From Warburgia ugandensis (taxonomy: Eukaryota; Streptophyta; Magnoliopsida; Canellales; Canellaceae), in NCBI GenBank assembly GCA_035236585.1, contig CP141126.1, forward strand, positions 9,499,001-9,563,000: a DNA stretch of 64,000 bases. The letters are read 5' to 3'. The translations under genes were made by a program, and so were the position numbers. Every line of letters starts with the position of its first letter. Position 1 is the stretch's first letter. The notes under the pieces are model-generated. The model made no database searches and was not told where the DNA came from. It saw nothing but the letters and a program-made list of their open reading frames with translations. Of the stretch, positions 23,996 through 34,989 are shown piece after piece.

Positions 23996-26049
23996 GACCC
24001 TCCTTTTTCATCTCGACTTGAGACCGGCATTAGCGGAGTTATTAAGACACACATATTTTTCTTTTATAGCATTAATATTGAGCAAAACTTGTAGAGGCAT
24101 GTTATGTAGAAGTAGCTCAAGAGATGAATTAATTTCAGAACTTTAGATCAGCCAATATATATTCATAATATATATATATATTATTTTCATAAAAATAATT
24201 AAAAATACAATGAAAATGTGTGATAAATGATCTAGTAGATTGCCAAACTACTTCGCCTATATATACATATAGATTTTCTTCTATATAAATTAGTATTTTA
24301 ATCATTAAAATTATATAACTTTAAATGGATCCTAACACATGTCTTTATGGAACAAATTGATGGTACTAAATAAGCAAAAGAAAATGATAAAAAGTTGTTG
24401 CATCTTTATATGTGAATTATTTTAGAAGCTCAACATACCAGGGAAGAAATAAAGTGTACTATAGACACTGTGGCTTAAGGAGTCTCTCCTTTAAAAGGTC
24501 AAGGATTTGAGGTTGCTCATTGACGTATAAGTCTATTATCCACTATTACACAAGAAAAAAACAAACTAATAAATTTAATAAATTTGTCAATTATGATCAC
24601 TTAGCTCTTCATGAAAATTTCAAATTTTCATTTTTGCCTCGTTGGCTTTATTGATTTAGACTACTAAAAATTTTGAAAAAATTAAGAAATGATTAAGAAA
24701 ACTGACATAGAATGCTATGCGAAAACTAATTCATATTTTTAGTAAGAATATTAGCTATGGATGCTTTACTATATTAGAAATTACTATCATAAAATCATAT
24801 GTGTATAGAAGACAAACTACATAAAAAAATCGGACAAATAAACTTTTGTGATAGTTTTAGCATGTCTAGCATTGAAGGATATCAAAATATCAAAAAAAAA
24901 AGTATAAATATTGGTCTCATTTGATGGTTTAGGCCTTCATCTCATGTGCCTATCTTGAATAGTCTAAAATCTTCACCTGTACTAGTCACTAATTATTATA
25001 GGCATACAACAAATGGACTATAAAGTTTCAAACAAAATATTTTTGAACATGCCTAATATGCCAACACTCCCACTATTGAAATAATTATTTCACAATGAAA
25101 CTCATTTTGTTTTTTTTGTTTTTAATTAAGAACATGTTCCTAGTAATTAATGTCAAAGACATGTGTGAGAATTTTCAAAGGAAGAAAAGGAATCTATGCA
25201 AAGATTATGTCACAAATAAGGCCAATATATCTATAAAAATTAGATGAACTTTATAAACTCTAGAGATATATTTACATAAATTCTCTAGTGAAGTTCTTTT
25301 GTTGAAGATTTCAGAAAGCTATCAATAGAATAGAATCTTCCTTTTATTAAGATTAGTATTAAAGTAAAAATGAGAGAATGTAGGCTTTACATATTTAAGA
25401 TTAGCGTTGTCTTTAGGATATCTACAATGCGTTCATTGCAGATAACTAGATCAAATCATGTGTGTGTGTTTTATCTCTTAGAATAAGAATCTAGACAAAC
25501 AAAATAGTTATCAAGGAAAATATAAAAATAACTTAAGATAATATTTAGAAAGATTATATATATATATATATAGTTTCACAATCATGGAAAATTAAGTTAT
25601 GCAACAAAGTATTATCATTTTTTCAACCGCAAAATGTGACAATCTGGGTTTTTGTAACACATTTTGAAATATATTTTTCAAAGACAAGGCACCCTTAGTA
25701 GTAAAACAATTTTGCAAAACAAAGCAGCAAAAATTCTTTTCTTTATAACTTGTTCTGTAAAACCCAAGTCATCACTTCATACATAACATAAGTAGAATTT
25801 TGTACAAGGTAAAATTCTATTGAAGGAATATGCTTTTATTAAATTCTAGAATCCATCAAGTGATTCACAGTATAGCCCAAGTATCAGTACAATACTTGTT
25901 CAAATTACATAATCCAAATTTCAAATCTTATCATACATTAAAAACTCTCAATACAATATAATACTCTAATAGCATTCATTTATAACAAATTAAGGAAGAA
26001 GTATTTATTAATAGAAATAGGACTACTATGTAGGAAAATAAAATTCTGT

Positions 26050-26050
<1 letters not shown>

Positions 26051-26095
<45 letters not shown>
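26051..26095. repeat. (GA)22 microsatellite
   Basis: An uninterrupted run of about 22 GA dinucleotides in AT-rich intergenic DNA. Confidence 0.95.
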
Positions 26096-26097
<2 letters not shown>

Positions 26098-27551
26098 ATT
26101 TATCAGATAAGAAAATATAACCCTTAATCTAATAATCAATCAATAAGAAAAAGAAAAAGTTTATTAATAAAAATCTCTTAAGAAGAGAAAGAAAATAGAA
26201 AAAATTTATAAGAAAAACTAAGAAGTGCTACTAATGCCACATTCTCTTTTGGAGTTTTATCATACTTTTATTTAAGTGGTATACTTTCATAATACTTTCA
26301 ATTGTTCATCTTAACTACTTTGCAATAGATGAGGTTTGACCCAAAAATCATATACATTGGATGATTGAACATTGATTATTTTTATTTTTTTTAGTTTAAA
26401 ATTGGCAATAGAAAAATAATGGTATTAAAAACATCTAAAAATCAATGTTTAGATTGTTTAAAATATCAATTTTTGCAATACAACCCATCCATAATGAAAA
26501 GCTTAAAGAGAAAATAAATAAAATTAAAGTAAGTAGTTTAGGGCCCACATGTAATAGCCCAAAGGTGTCTATTTTAATGATGTTTATTAGTAAAAATGAT
26601 AATATTTAGAAGAAGAGAAAATAGAAAGAAGAATAAAAAGAATTGACACGTGGTAAAAGCACATAATCTTATATTAACACAAATGCCGTTAGCTCACATC
26701 CGTCTAGCTGCCGACTGAACATTTCTCTGAAATTCCAAATTTACCCCATCCAACTAAAAAGTGTTTTTAACTTTCTAGTTAAGTCCGCTCCTCAACCTAG
26801 TTCTTCCCTCATAATCTCTCTTTCAGCTGCATCCATTTTCTCTGCTATTATCCTCTCTTCGTTTGCCCGTTAGAAGTAAATTTTTTTAGATTTTCTCGCC
26901 GGAAGCATCTGCTCTATGTTATGCTTGCGAAAAATCTGTGTATTTTTGCGCTTATAATAAGGTTAGTACAAATTTTTGGGTTTTGACAAGAGGTGGATGG
27001 TTATGAGACTGTTTTTCTTTCTAAGTGAGTTTGATTTTTGTTTTCTGAATTGGATACTTACAGGTTACAAGTAGATGTAATTTTCCTGCTATCTTTTTAC
27101 TTTTATGCTTATACAATTGGGAATTTTGGTGAGATTTGCGGGTGATAACATGGAAATGATCGAAAAGGCCCAATTTTGCAACAGCATTAATTGGAGAATT
27201 ATACAGCTGCAAACCTGAACAATTATACAGGTAAGGCAAGCCTTCCATCGCAAAGGCCCAAATTTGCAAGTGAACCACCTAAATGCCTCTGAAAGTGCTA
27301 CAAATCAATCGTCATCACAACGATGGAAATAAGGAATAGATTCTTATATAGATTGTCATTCCTTGGTAGCTGTCATCGGAAATCTGCAAATTCAGATTTG
27401 CATCGTTGAGCATAAGAAGTACGGTTCAATTTCTGAACTGGAAGGAAATAAAAACTTCTATGCTATCATGATTACCTGTCCTTTGGAAATTACAAAAACT
27501 ACACAATTAAGCTCACATCACAGGAAATCAGTTCGAGTTTCAGTTGATATA

Positions 27552-27643
27552 GATGGATCTTTAGCTTAATTGGTTAGAGAACTCAGATTAATAGGTCTAA
27601 CTTAATGATATCTGAAGAGGATGGTGATTCAAATCCGCCAAGA
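27552..27643 (+). other. tRNA-like sequence (tRNA relic or SINE head)
   Basis: A perfect 7-bp acceptor stem (GGATCTT / AAGATCC) brackets an A-box-like TAGCTTAATTGGTTAGAG and a B-box-like GGTGATTCAAATCC with a canonically placed T-loop (TTCAAAT). The anticodon region is about 18 nt too long. It could be closed by CAGAT/ATCTG, which would need an intron. No standard plant nuclear tRNA with such an intron fits, so a tRNA-derived SINE head or pseudogene is likelier. Confidence 0.4.
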
Positions 27644-28728
27644 TCCTTAACTTCTAATGAATATGAGATCTCCTTAGTTCATGAATGAACTCGGTTGTGA
27701 TTTTGAAGCTTGAGTCATGTCCAGATTTTCATTGAGTTTCTGTTGTTAGTATAAAATGAATGTTATTTTTAGTGTGTTCCACCTTTTGTTTGTTTCCATT
27801 CCACCATATGAAGCAGTTGCTCATGATGCTGATTGCACCTTCATGCGTGTTTGCTTTCCATCATAGAAGTTCGGCTACTGAGCAGTTGTTCTAGAGCAAC
27901 ATGAATTCAAGATTTATATCATTATATAAAGTTCATATCTAATCACACCATGAAACCTGATACACTTGGAAATGTAGGAACAGAATCTGGAACTTCGGTC
28001 ATCCAACCTGAAGCATCAGAAACTCCACGATACAAACAAACAAAAGGAAAACAAAGTTGGATGGTCAAATCAACTTGCGTTGTTCTTGCCATAACATGCA
28101 TTTGTACCCTTCTGCTGCTGCTGTCAGAGATGAGCTGCGGTTGGGGGAAAGTTGGCTGCTCTTGGGATAGGGCTTGGATGGTTCGACAAAGTCTAAATTT
28201 GGGGGGAAATGAAAAATGACTATGTTTTCCCCCAAATTACAATTAACTAGAAATAACCCTCAAGCTGCCATTATCTAGGAGAAACCCACAATATCTATAT
28301 CGTAGATAACTTGAACTTTAAACCCAAATGAAAAAAGAAGTAGAATTATGTTAAAAAGAAGGAAACGCGTTTTTCAGACCAGAAATTAGTTTGAAGCAAC
28401 TGGGAAACCTGATTTCTTTAATTGGGAAACTTGATTCCCCAACAACTAAAAACCTGTTTCTAGCATTTCTAGAAACTTGTTTCCTGCAAAATGGAAATGA
28501 GTTTCTACATTGAGAAATGCATATTCGTGCATGCTGGGGAGATGAGATGTTTCTAGGTCCCGAATCGCTTTTTAGGAAACACATTTCCCCACCTGTATAT
28601 GCTTTTCCTTCAACTTCGGACGAGACTGTAATGCATCCATGCCTTTTTGTGGTTACTTTCCTGTTTCATTGCTTATTATATAATTTAATTTGCAGTTTTT
28701 CTAACATGAGCTTGATTGTACATGCAGA

Positions 28729-28992
28729 CTATGTTATTGGCTCAAAATGATTCTTTGCACTTTCAATATAGTAAGCTAATTGTGCAAGTGTAGTCTTTCC
28801 AACTCCTCCCATGCCGAATATAGTAATGATGGAAGAACTTCCATCCTTGCCATATTTGGCATTGGAGGATTGGATAGACGAAAACACTTCTCGAAAGGTC
28901 TTCCACATTTTTGGTTGGGCCTGTTGAGATGAAGCTTGAGGAGTATTTTGGTATGCTGATTTAGCTAAAGAAGAACCCCCATTGTATCTTTT
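28729..28992 (-). pseudogene. NB-ARC (NBS-LRR disease-resistance) fragment
   Basis: The minus strand is open for about 87 codons without an ATG start. It encodes the residues leading into an NB-ARC domain, including the P-loop IITIFGMGGVGKTTLAQLAY (about 28745-28810), followed by a short helix region and a stop. The P-loop is a perfect plant NBS kinase-1a motif, and VFSSIQSSNAKYGKDGSSS is the usual linker before it. No RNBS, GLPL, MHD or LRR parts follow, so this is an isolated exon piece. It may derive from a CC-NBS-LRR immune receptor that recognises pathogen effectors. A second part outside the window is not excluded. Confidence 0.75.
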
Positions 28993-29459
28993 TCAATCGA
29001 AAGTTCTTGCTGGGAAGTGCTGGATTTGGGTTCAGATTATGAGGTATTTGTTTATTTTAGATAGGATTTGTTTTTGGATTTGAGCAAAGAGAGGTTCTGA
29101 TTATAGATGGATTATCATTGTTACAGTTGGGTCTGGTTCATCGTTTCATGTTGATACGAATTCATCTTCTTCTTGGACTGCAGTGATAAAAAAATCTAAG
29201 AAGTGAGTCTTGTGATGGAGGCCATCAGAAAGAGACAGAGAGTGGCATTTCTTTGAAAATTAGTTTTTTGCAGGGCTATCTTCATCCCACATGGGCCCAA
29301 AGTCAGTTCTGTCGACTTTTTGAATGAAAAAACTGATGAAAATTGAAGCCTCGTTGGTAGTTTGAGGGGATACATTTGCCCAATTAGCAGTTGGGGGTAA
29401 GTATTGAAAAGGGGATGGTAGTCGAGGGAATCTAGTAATACACATTTCCCAAAATTCAT

Positions 29460-29495
29460 ACTGCGTTGAATCTCTCTCTCTCTCTCTCTCTCTCC
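29460..29495. repeat. (TC)n microsatellite
   Basis: A run of about 12 TC dinucleotides at 29471-29494. Confidence 0.9.
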
Positions 29496-29710
29496 ATGTT
29501 TCTTCCTTTTTTCCCAGGTTATGTAAGGTGGTTCGGCTTAATGGTTAGACAGAAAATCTAACTGCATTCTTAATTTAGTGACGACCAAAATTTTCCATGA
29601 TCTCTCTTCATGTCTGCCATGTTAACTAAATACAAGCCCTAATATGGAACTTCCTCTGTACCAATTATAATGCAGCTAAACTGGCACCGAGACTCAATAA
29701 GCACATACCT

Positions 29711-29743
29711 TAATTGGGATAAGGTCTTGATGATGATGATTGA
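29711..29743 (+). mobile_element. Tail-only RTE fragment
   Basis: The text 'taattgggataaggtcttga' followed by (TGA)n is the last part of the RTE 3' end, with nothing of the coding region attached. No clear duplication of the flanks is visible. Confidence 0.6.
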
Positions 29744-30984
29744 TGAAGATCAGGATGGAGAACAGGATATGGTAATGATAAGAAACAAGATAAAACTTCT
29801 TGCATAGCTACAAAGCTGGGCTACATGGCCCTTCTATGATCCTAAACCTCCTAAAACAACTTGTTACTTTTAAATTCAATCCATTCTGAAAGAATCCTAT
29901 TTTACTAGAGATCCTGGTTATTGCATAAAACTAGAAATTGCTGACCTAAGGAAGCCTCAAATATATTATAGACTGGTATTTGCTAAGATCCATGTAAAAT
30001 TCACCCAGTTTCAAATAAAATAAAATAAAAACAGAAATAACCCCCACTGCTATTAGCAAGATACTGCATTGGCATCATTGTAATAAGACAATACAGACAG
30101 TTTGGCTCCTCTCCCCTCCCTTGCATAGAGACTGCTGGCATATTTGGTTGCAATGTTATTGTATTCCTCAGCTGTTCCTGCCATCATCATTGCTGCTGCT
30201 GCTTTTGTTGCTACTGGGCTTTGTGCCTTCCCGTGATTGTAAGTTGTAGCTGTATTGCATAATCCACAGATTGGTCCCTCACTTGGTGGTCACCATGCTT
30301 CTATTTATAGTCCATAGTCTGCAGCACTGCAATTACATCAGGCCCATGCTAATCCATATGGGTCAATGGACACCTGTTAAGGTCATTTAGTTTTTTTTGG
30401 AGCTTTCTTTCAGTAAATAATAGGGTACATTTCTTAAACGACTGTATTACTCTCAAATAATATTCCAAATTTTCCAATATCTAACCTTACAATCTCTTTA
30501 GGCAGTGGTACTTACTTTTATTTCGTTATCTATTGTAGTATGGGCGGCATATGTTTCTTGGCCAGCCTAAACAAGCTCTGTAAATGCCAAGCGATCCTTG
30601 GTAAGACAACTGAATCAAATGATGTGCTCCTACTGCCGGCACGATAACTTCTGTGATTGTTCTCTTTCCTGGGGAGTGTTAATTGAAATAGTTCAATTAT
30701 GGTAGTTTGGATTTGCTATTACGCTTATATTTTTCCAGCATTTATACACTTATTAATTTTGTTTACTGAGTTCATTGTTCAAAGGATGTAGGATTCCGGC
30801 ATTTGATTCATTTGTTTCTTCTCTGTACTGCAGTAATTCTTTATAGAATCAAATAATGTTTTTCCATGTTATTTACCATCTTGTTAAGAATTCTTAGTGC
30901 AGAATATAATAAGTAGAGAGAAAATAGGTACCGTTTGTTTGTGTACGCCAAAATGAATTTCTAATGCCACTGATTAGCTCACAT

Positions 30985-31012
30985 TTGGGATAAGGTTTTG
31001 ATGATGATGATG
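30985..31012 (+). mobile_element. 28-bp RTE tail insertion with perfect 16-bp target duplication
   Basis: The inserted TTGGGATAAGGTTTTG plus (ATG)4 matches only the final bases of the RTE 3' end. ACTGATTAGCTCACAT is repeated perfectly on both sides (30969-30984 and 31013-31028), so this is a genuine target-primed insertion that ended after fewer than 30 bases. Confidence 0.85.
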
Positions 31013-32066
31013 ACTGATTAGCTCACATAGTTGAACCAGTCACTTTATATGATGAAGCAGATGCTTTGTTTCAGAAATGGTGGAAACAGAACCCACCTAT
31101 GCTTTCTTAGTTGTTGCTTCACAATGTGTTCCTTTGGTTGCTTGTGTTATATGTCGAAGGGATTTTATGCCATTTACCTTGCATGCACAAAGTTAAAATC
31201 TTGAATCAGTTTTCAAATCCTAATTGACTCAATAAACAATAAAAAATGAAAGAAACCAAATGATGAAGCTCTGAATCTCCGGTAAACCATTAAACCTACG
31301 ATGGAGAGTATTAGTGATTCCAGGCTCGCTTCCCAGTACCTGGGACTTGGCTAAGACATGCTTCTGAGCGAATCATGAAGAGTGAACCGAATAGTTCAGA
31401 TTGACAAAGGTATGTACTTTTTTTTCTCCTGGTTCACCTGATATTTATTAGAACCAATGTTTGTCCTGGTGTCGGTTTCTTATCATCTGCTTCACATTCC
31501 TAAATATCTATTATACATATTGGCTGTATGGCTGTAACATCCTCAATCTAATAAATGCAGATACTTATGCAAACATAAATAACCTCCTTTCTTTACTATC
31601 CTTAGTTCACTCTAACCCTGAGCTCTCAATGTAATCTGGTCCGGAAACGCAGAACAAAGGGAGAGATTTCTAATAGGCTAATGCATCCGTATGATTCTAA
31701 GATTTTTGTAAAAAACTAATTTCATATAAATTCTGTAACAGCTTTGGGGAGAAAAGGCATCACGATAAGATTCAATTAAGCCATTCTGGTACAACAGGAA
31801 AATTAGTTACTATATTTCATTTTCACGCTTGTAATGTAGATCTGCTAGGATCTCTCTATGACTTGAAAGGTTTTTATCTCTTATCACCTTACTTGTGTGT
31901 GCTTTCTGCATCTTATTTCCCGATACCTTCTGTGATGATTAGTGCGACTTTTGTGATGATAATAGTACTAAGTTTCGTCCGGGACCAGATGCAGCACAAG
32001 GGATGTGCAATGATTTTTTAGGTTTTACTTTCTATATTTCATTTTTTTTTTTTTTGTTTACTATGC

Positions 32067-32253
32067 TGTACCGGAGCTTTGCGCAATGGTAAAAGTTGTC
32101 GTCATGTGACCTTGAGATTACGGGTTTAAGACATGGAATCAGCCTCTTGCAAAAATGCAAGGTAAGGCTGCCTATTTTAAACCATTGTGGCCCACCCCTT
32201 CCCTGGACCCTGCATAGGCGGGAGCTTTGTGCACCGGGTCTGTCCTTTTTTAT
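32067..32253 (+). mobile_element. Au-type SINE
   Basis: Reads 'taccggagctttgcgcaatgg' ... 'gtgaccttgagattacgggt' ... 'gcctcttgcaaaaatgcaag' ... 'cattgtggcccaccccttcc' ... 'gcaccgggtctgtccttttt', i.e. full length. Confidence 0.88.
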
Positions 32254-32380
32254 CCTATACCTTCGGGCAGATTTATTTGTCCATCGATCGAAAGGAAGTT
32301 TCTCTAAGCTCCTTTTCACTGAAAGCCCCTTCCCGTTGCAAATGGGAATGAGAATCAGCTTAAGATTAGGGAAATTCATG

Positions 32381-32555
32381 AAGGGGAGTCTTGGCACAAC
32401 GGTAGAGGTGTTGTGTGACCTTGAGGTCATGGGTTCAAGGCATGGAAACAGTCTCTTGCAAAATGCAAGGTAAGACTGCGCAATTGACCCCTGTGGTCCC
32501 TCCTTTCCTGGGCCCCGCATACGCTGGAGCTTCAAGCACCGGAGCTGCCCCTTTT
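32381..32555 (+). mobile_element. Au-type SINE with target duplication
   Basis: A full-length, well preserved copy ('aaggggagtcttggcacaac' to 'ccggagctgccccttt'). The flanks GATTAGGGAAATT and GATTAGTGAAATT form a 13-bp TSD with one mismatch. It lies about 130 bp from the preceding copy in the same orientation but is a separate insertion. Confidence 0.9.
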
Positions 32556-32905
32556 GGATTAGTGAAATTATTCCCCAGTTACTTGCGGTGTCAAAAACAT
32601 AGGTAAGACTATGCAAACATGAATAACCCCAGAAGGCTGCGCTGTTTGTTTCGGAATAATTTTAACTATGTATTGAGGCTGCAAATAGCAAGGTTGAGCA
32701 TTCTCAAATAGCTTAATGATTTCTGTTTCCATGGCAAGTAGAAACTCCAAATTAGCGAAGACGACAGCAACCGTCTCTTCACATCCCTGCAAACAGAAAC
32801 CATGTTCCTCATCGGTAATCTCGGAGGTATACGTCGAGAAAACGATCTGTCCACATTCCTTTTGTTATACTTATTCTAATGGAATCCAATGTAGGTTATT
32901 AGAGA

Positions 32906-33455
32906 GATCGTGTCAGAATTGAGATCAACAATGATGGAACTCAAATTGCAGTATGTGGGGATAAGGTCATTCAGGAGATGATCATGGTGAGATGGCATAT
33001 ACATGAGAAAGAGCCCGTGATTAAAGTATTTCATTAGTTTTTTTGGATCCCCAATATAGTTGTTTTGGACGTGATCGAAGCTCAGTTCGATGGGGATGAA
33101 TTTTTTTAAACAATTTACATGCCAAAATTAGAGAGTAATTCGAGGGATTGTAATCAAGGAGGTACAAGATGAAGAGTGTCCCGAGACAATTGGAGCCAAT
33201 TAGCAAGAAATACCAGAACCGGAAATTGAAAAAGAACCACTGGAACCTGAACCAGGCATCGTAGAACAACTGGTTAAACGTGAACCAGAAATTGTAGAAG
33301 CAGCATAACCTGAAATCCTAGAAGAACCGGTGAAACCTGAACACAAAATCATAGACAAGCCTGATAGAGTACCTGAAAGAGATCTAAGTCAAGAACCTCC
33401 AACTGCTGAAGAAGTCCAGAAAAATCAAGAGATCGATCAAGGAGAATTAATTTAA
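32906..33455 (+). pseudogene. HSP20-like / RTM2-like protein pseudogene
   Basis: Translated blocks follow an HSP20-like (alpha-crystallin-related) protein: VRIEINNDGTQIAVCGDK, IQEMIMVRWHIHEKE, then IPNIVVLDVIEAQFDGDE and MPKL, the conserved end of the domain. After one frameshift comes RGIVIKEVQDEE and an acidic Pro/Glu-rich tail with repeated EPEI-type words. At least four in-frame stops (for example TAG near 33028 and TAA near 33107) and the frameshift show it is dead. The order matches plant HSP20-like proteins related to RTM2, named from memory without a search. No other part of the gene is recognisable upstream. Confidence 0.55.
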
Positions 33456-34989
33456 GAGTGGAATTCAGTGTTTCAGATGACGGCACCATGTATTGTTTAA
33501 GACAAGAGAGAAGAAAAGTAAGCTCTCACCACCGCTGAGTGTTGAATATTTTTATTTGCCAGATCGGCCTTCATCTGCTCGGGAAACGGACGCAGCGGCA
33601 GTATTTCTGCTAACACGCTTTTTCATGTTTTGATTGGGGCTTTTAATTGTAATTCTGTAGCTTTTCATTCGATTATTCTTTTGAATGAAATGAAACAAAT
33701 TTTTGGCCGTTGAGGTACTTCACACGATGCATGTTATGATGGGGAATATAAGCGAGCATATACGCAAGCTAAGAACCACTTTTTTCACTGATCTAAGCCA
33801 TCTTTATGGTAGACCATGCTGTTGCTGAGCCATGAACAAAAGTCTTGGACCCATGCCACGATTCTAAGCCCCTGTTTTGTGGCCTTAAGAACTGATGGTT
33901 AGAAAACAAAAAAGTGGCCGTCTGGAGTGTGACAAACCCTACATTTATCATAGGTTTAAAATCATCCCATGACGAAGAGCTCTTTAAATCTAACTCATCG
34001 ACAGCATCTCTCAACACGATAAATGGTTTGGATCAGTGAAAAACTCGGCCCCACTTGTCCTCCCTATATTTTCCAAGTGAAGATATGCTCTGAGGTGAAA
34101 TATGCCCACCAATCACATTCCTTCTGAGGCACAGCCACATCTGATCCTCTTTGTGGCAGAGGACATCATATGATCTGTTGGTCCGATCATCAACCAACTG
34201 CCACTTTGAGGGCATATGAAAAGTTGACATAATAATGAAATGGGTTCAACCATCAAGCAACCAAATTTCATCAATGGCCTTTGCCTAGCTTGCATATTCT
34301 GCCATCGATGAGATCACTAAAACGACGATGGAGATCATCTGGTTGACACATCTTTTGCGCTCCAAATCGAGTGGCTTTGTAGCATTTTTTTTTTCCCTTT
34401 TACTGGGCAGTTGTTATCTAGTAGTTCATGAAACCTGGAAATATACAGCACAGAGCTTTCATTATATCTGTGTACCGCATCGGCCCATCATTCAGAAAAT
34501 GACTCCTAAGCTCCCATAATCCTCTGGTCACTTGGTTAATGATTGGATCCCTCATCACTTGGTTTATGAGTGGACTTATAAATCTCACGCCAAACCCAAA
34601 CATCAGATTGCACCTCTACATGAACAAGAGAATTTTTGAAAGCAGCTGGCTGTTTTCAATGCCATAATGGGAATCTTAATCTTTCTTCATTTGGCTCTCC
34701 CCGAAAGTTCGTAGAATCTGCTCAAAACCTCCTATTTCGCCCCAACCTTTTCAAATTCTCTGACGTTATCACAGAGGCCAATGGAGAACAAACACTATGC
34801 TGCTACAAGACCATTTCTGCCGGGAGACGAGCTTTATAATGAGATAGCCTTTCTTTTGCCAACGAATTCTTCTTAGACTGCTGTGTTTCTTGAGCTCATT
34901 TGCTCCAAACAAAATTAGGGCTGAAAAGTTCGAGAAGAACAAAACATATGGTCACAGATCTCCTCACCATTTCACAGTCCAATCTTAGT
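33456..34989. other. Region between the HSP20-like pseudogene and the NYN-LOTUS gene
   Basis: Apart from the remnant listed at 33793-34250, I see only short frames. The 3' UTR of the minus-strand gene whose stop is at 34990 should occupy the right end. Confidence 0.45.
33793..34250 (-). pseudogene. Unidentified coding-like remnant with in-frame stops
   Basis: One minus-strand frame runs about 150 codons with two stops: IWLLDG, stop, then MSTFHMPSKWQLVDDRTNRS, later DKWGRVFH, stop, and then VLRDAVDELDLKSSSSWDDF to WSTIKMA, stop. Composition is protein-like (W, D and K in plausible places), but I recognise no family. It may be a decayed exon or chance. Confidence 0.3.

Larger units (their letters stand above)
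17616..24042 (-). mobile_element. Near full-length RTE-type non-LTR retrotransposon with nested insertions
   Basis: On the minus strand it runs from a 5' region (about 24042-23490) through an endonuclease start (about 23440-23320, KICIATWNIETL) and reverse transcriptase (19199-18151) to a 3' end in (ATG)n following CCTAATTAGG. The TSD TAAGACACACAT is perfect at both sides (17604-17615 and 24043-24054). RT motifs seen include GKAMGLDGIPIEVWK, NYRGIKLMSH, NQFGFMPGRST and the catalytic block FTDD (usual form FADD). The ORF is broken by stops and frameshifts. Without the solo LTR (19820-22661) and the tail insertion (19683-19792) the element is about 3.45 kb, the usual size for plant RTEs. The (ATG)n tail rather than poly-A is a hallmark of this clade. 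Confidence 0.92.
24055..28728. other. AT-rich intergenic region, no gene recognised
   Basis: The stretch from 24.0 to 26.9 kb is very AT-rich. It carries a (GA)n block, TA repeats near 25558, and LTR-like edges (TGTGACAATCTGGG at 25635, TGTAATAGCCC at 26550) that could not be paired. From 27.0 to 28.2 kb composition is less extreme. A frame at 27950-28219 encodes a putative 89-residue peptide with one hydrophobic segment (about residues 42-59), but I recognise no family and no splice context. Confidence 0.45.

Noticed and set aside
25635..26560. Possible second LTR (TGTGACAATCTGGG at 25635, TGTAATAGCCC at 26550)
   Set aside because: The two edges are not in the orientation needed for TG...CA ends and no 5-bp duplication was found.
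27950..28219. 89-codon frame with one hydrophobic segment
   Set aside because: No recognisable family, splice sites or neighbouring exons; kept only as a note in the intergenic entry.
30066..30300. Minus-strand frame of about 79 codons containing an Ala/Met run
   Set aside because: No start, no splice context and no family resemblance; the Ala run comes from a GCA/TGC repeat. Chance is likely.
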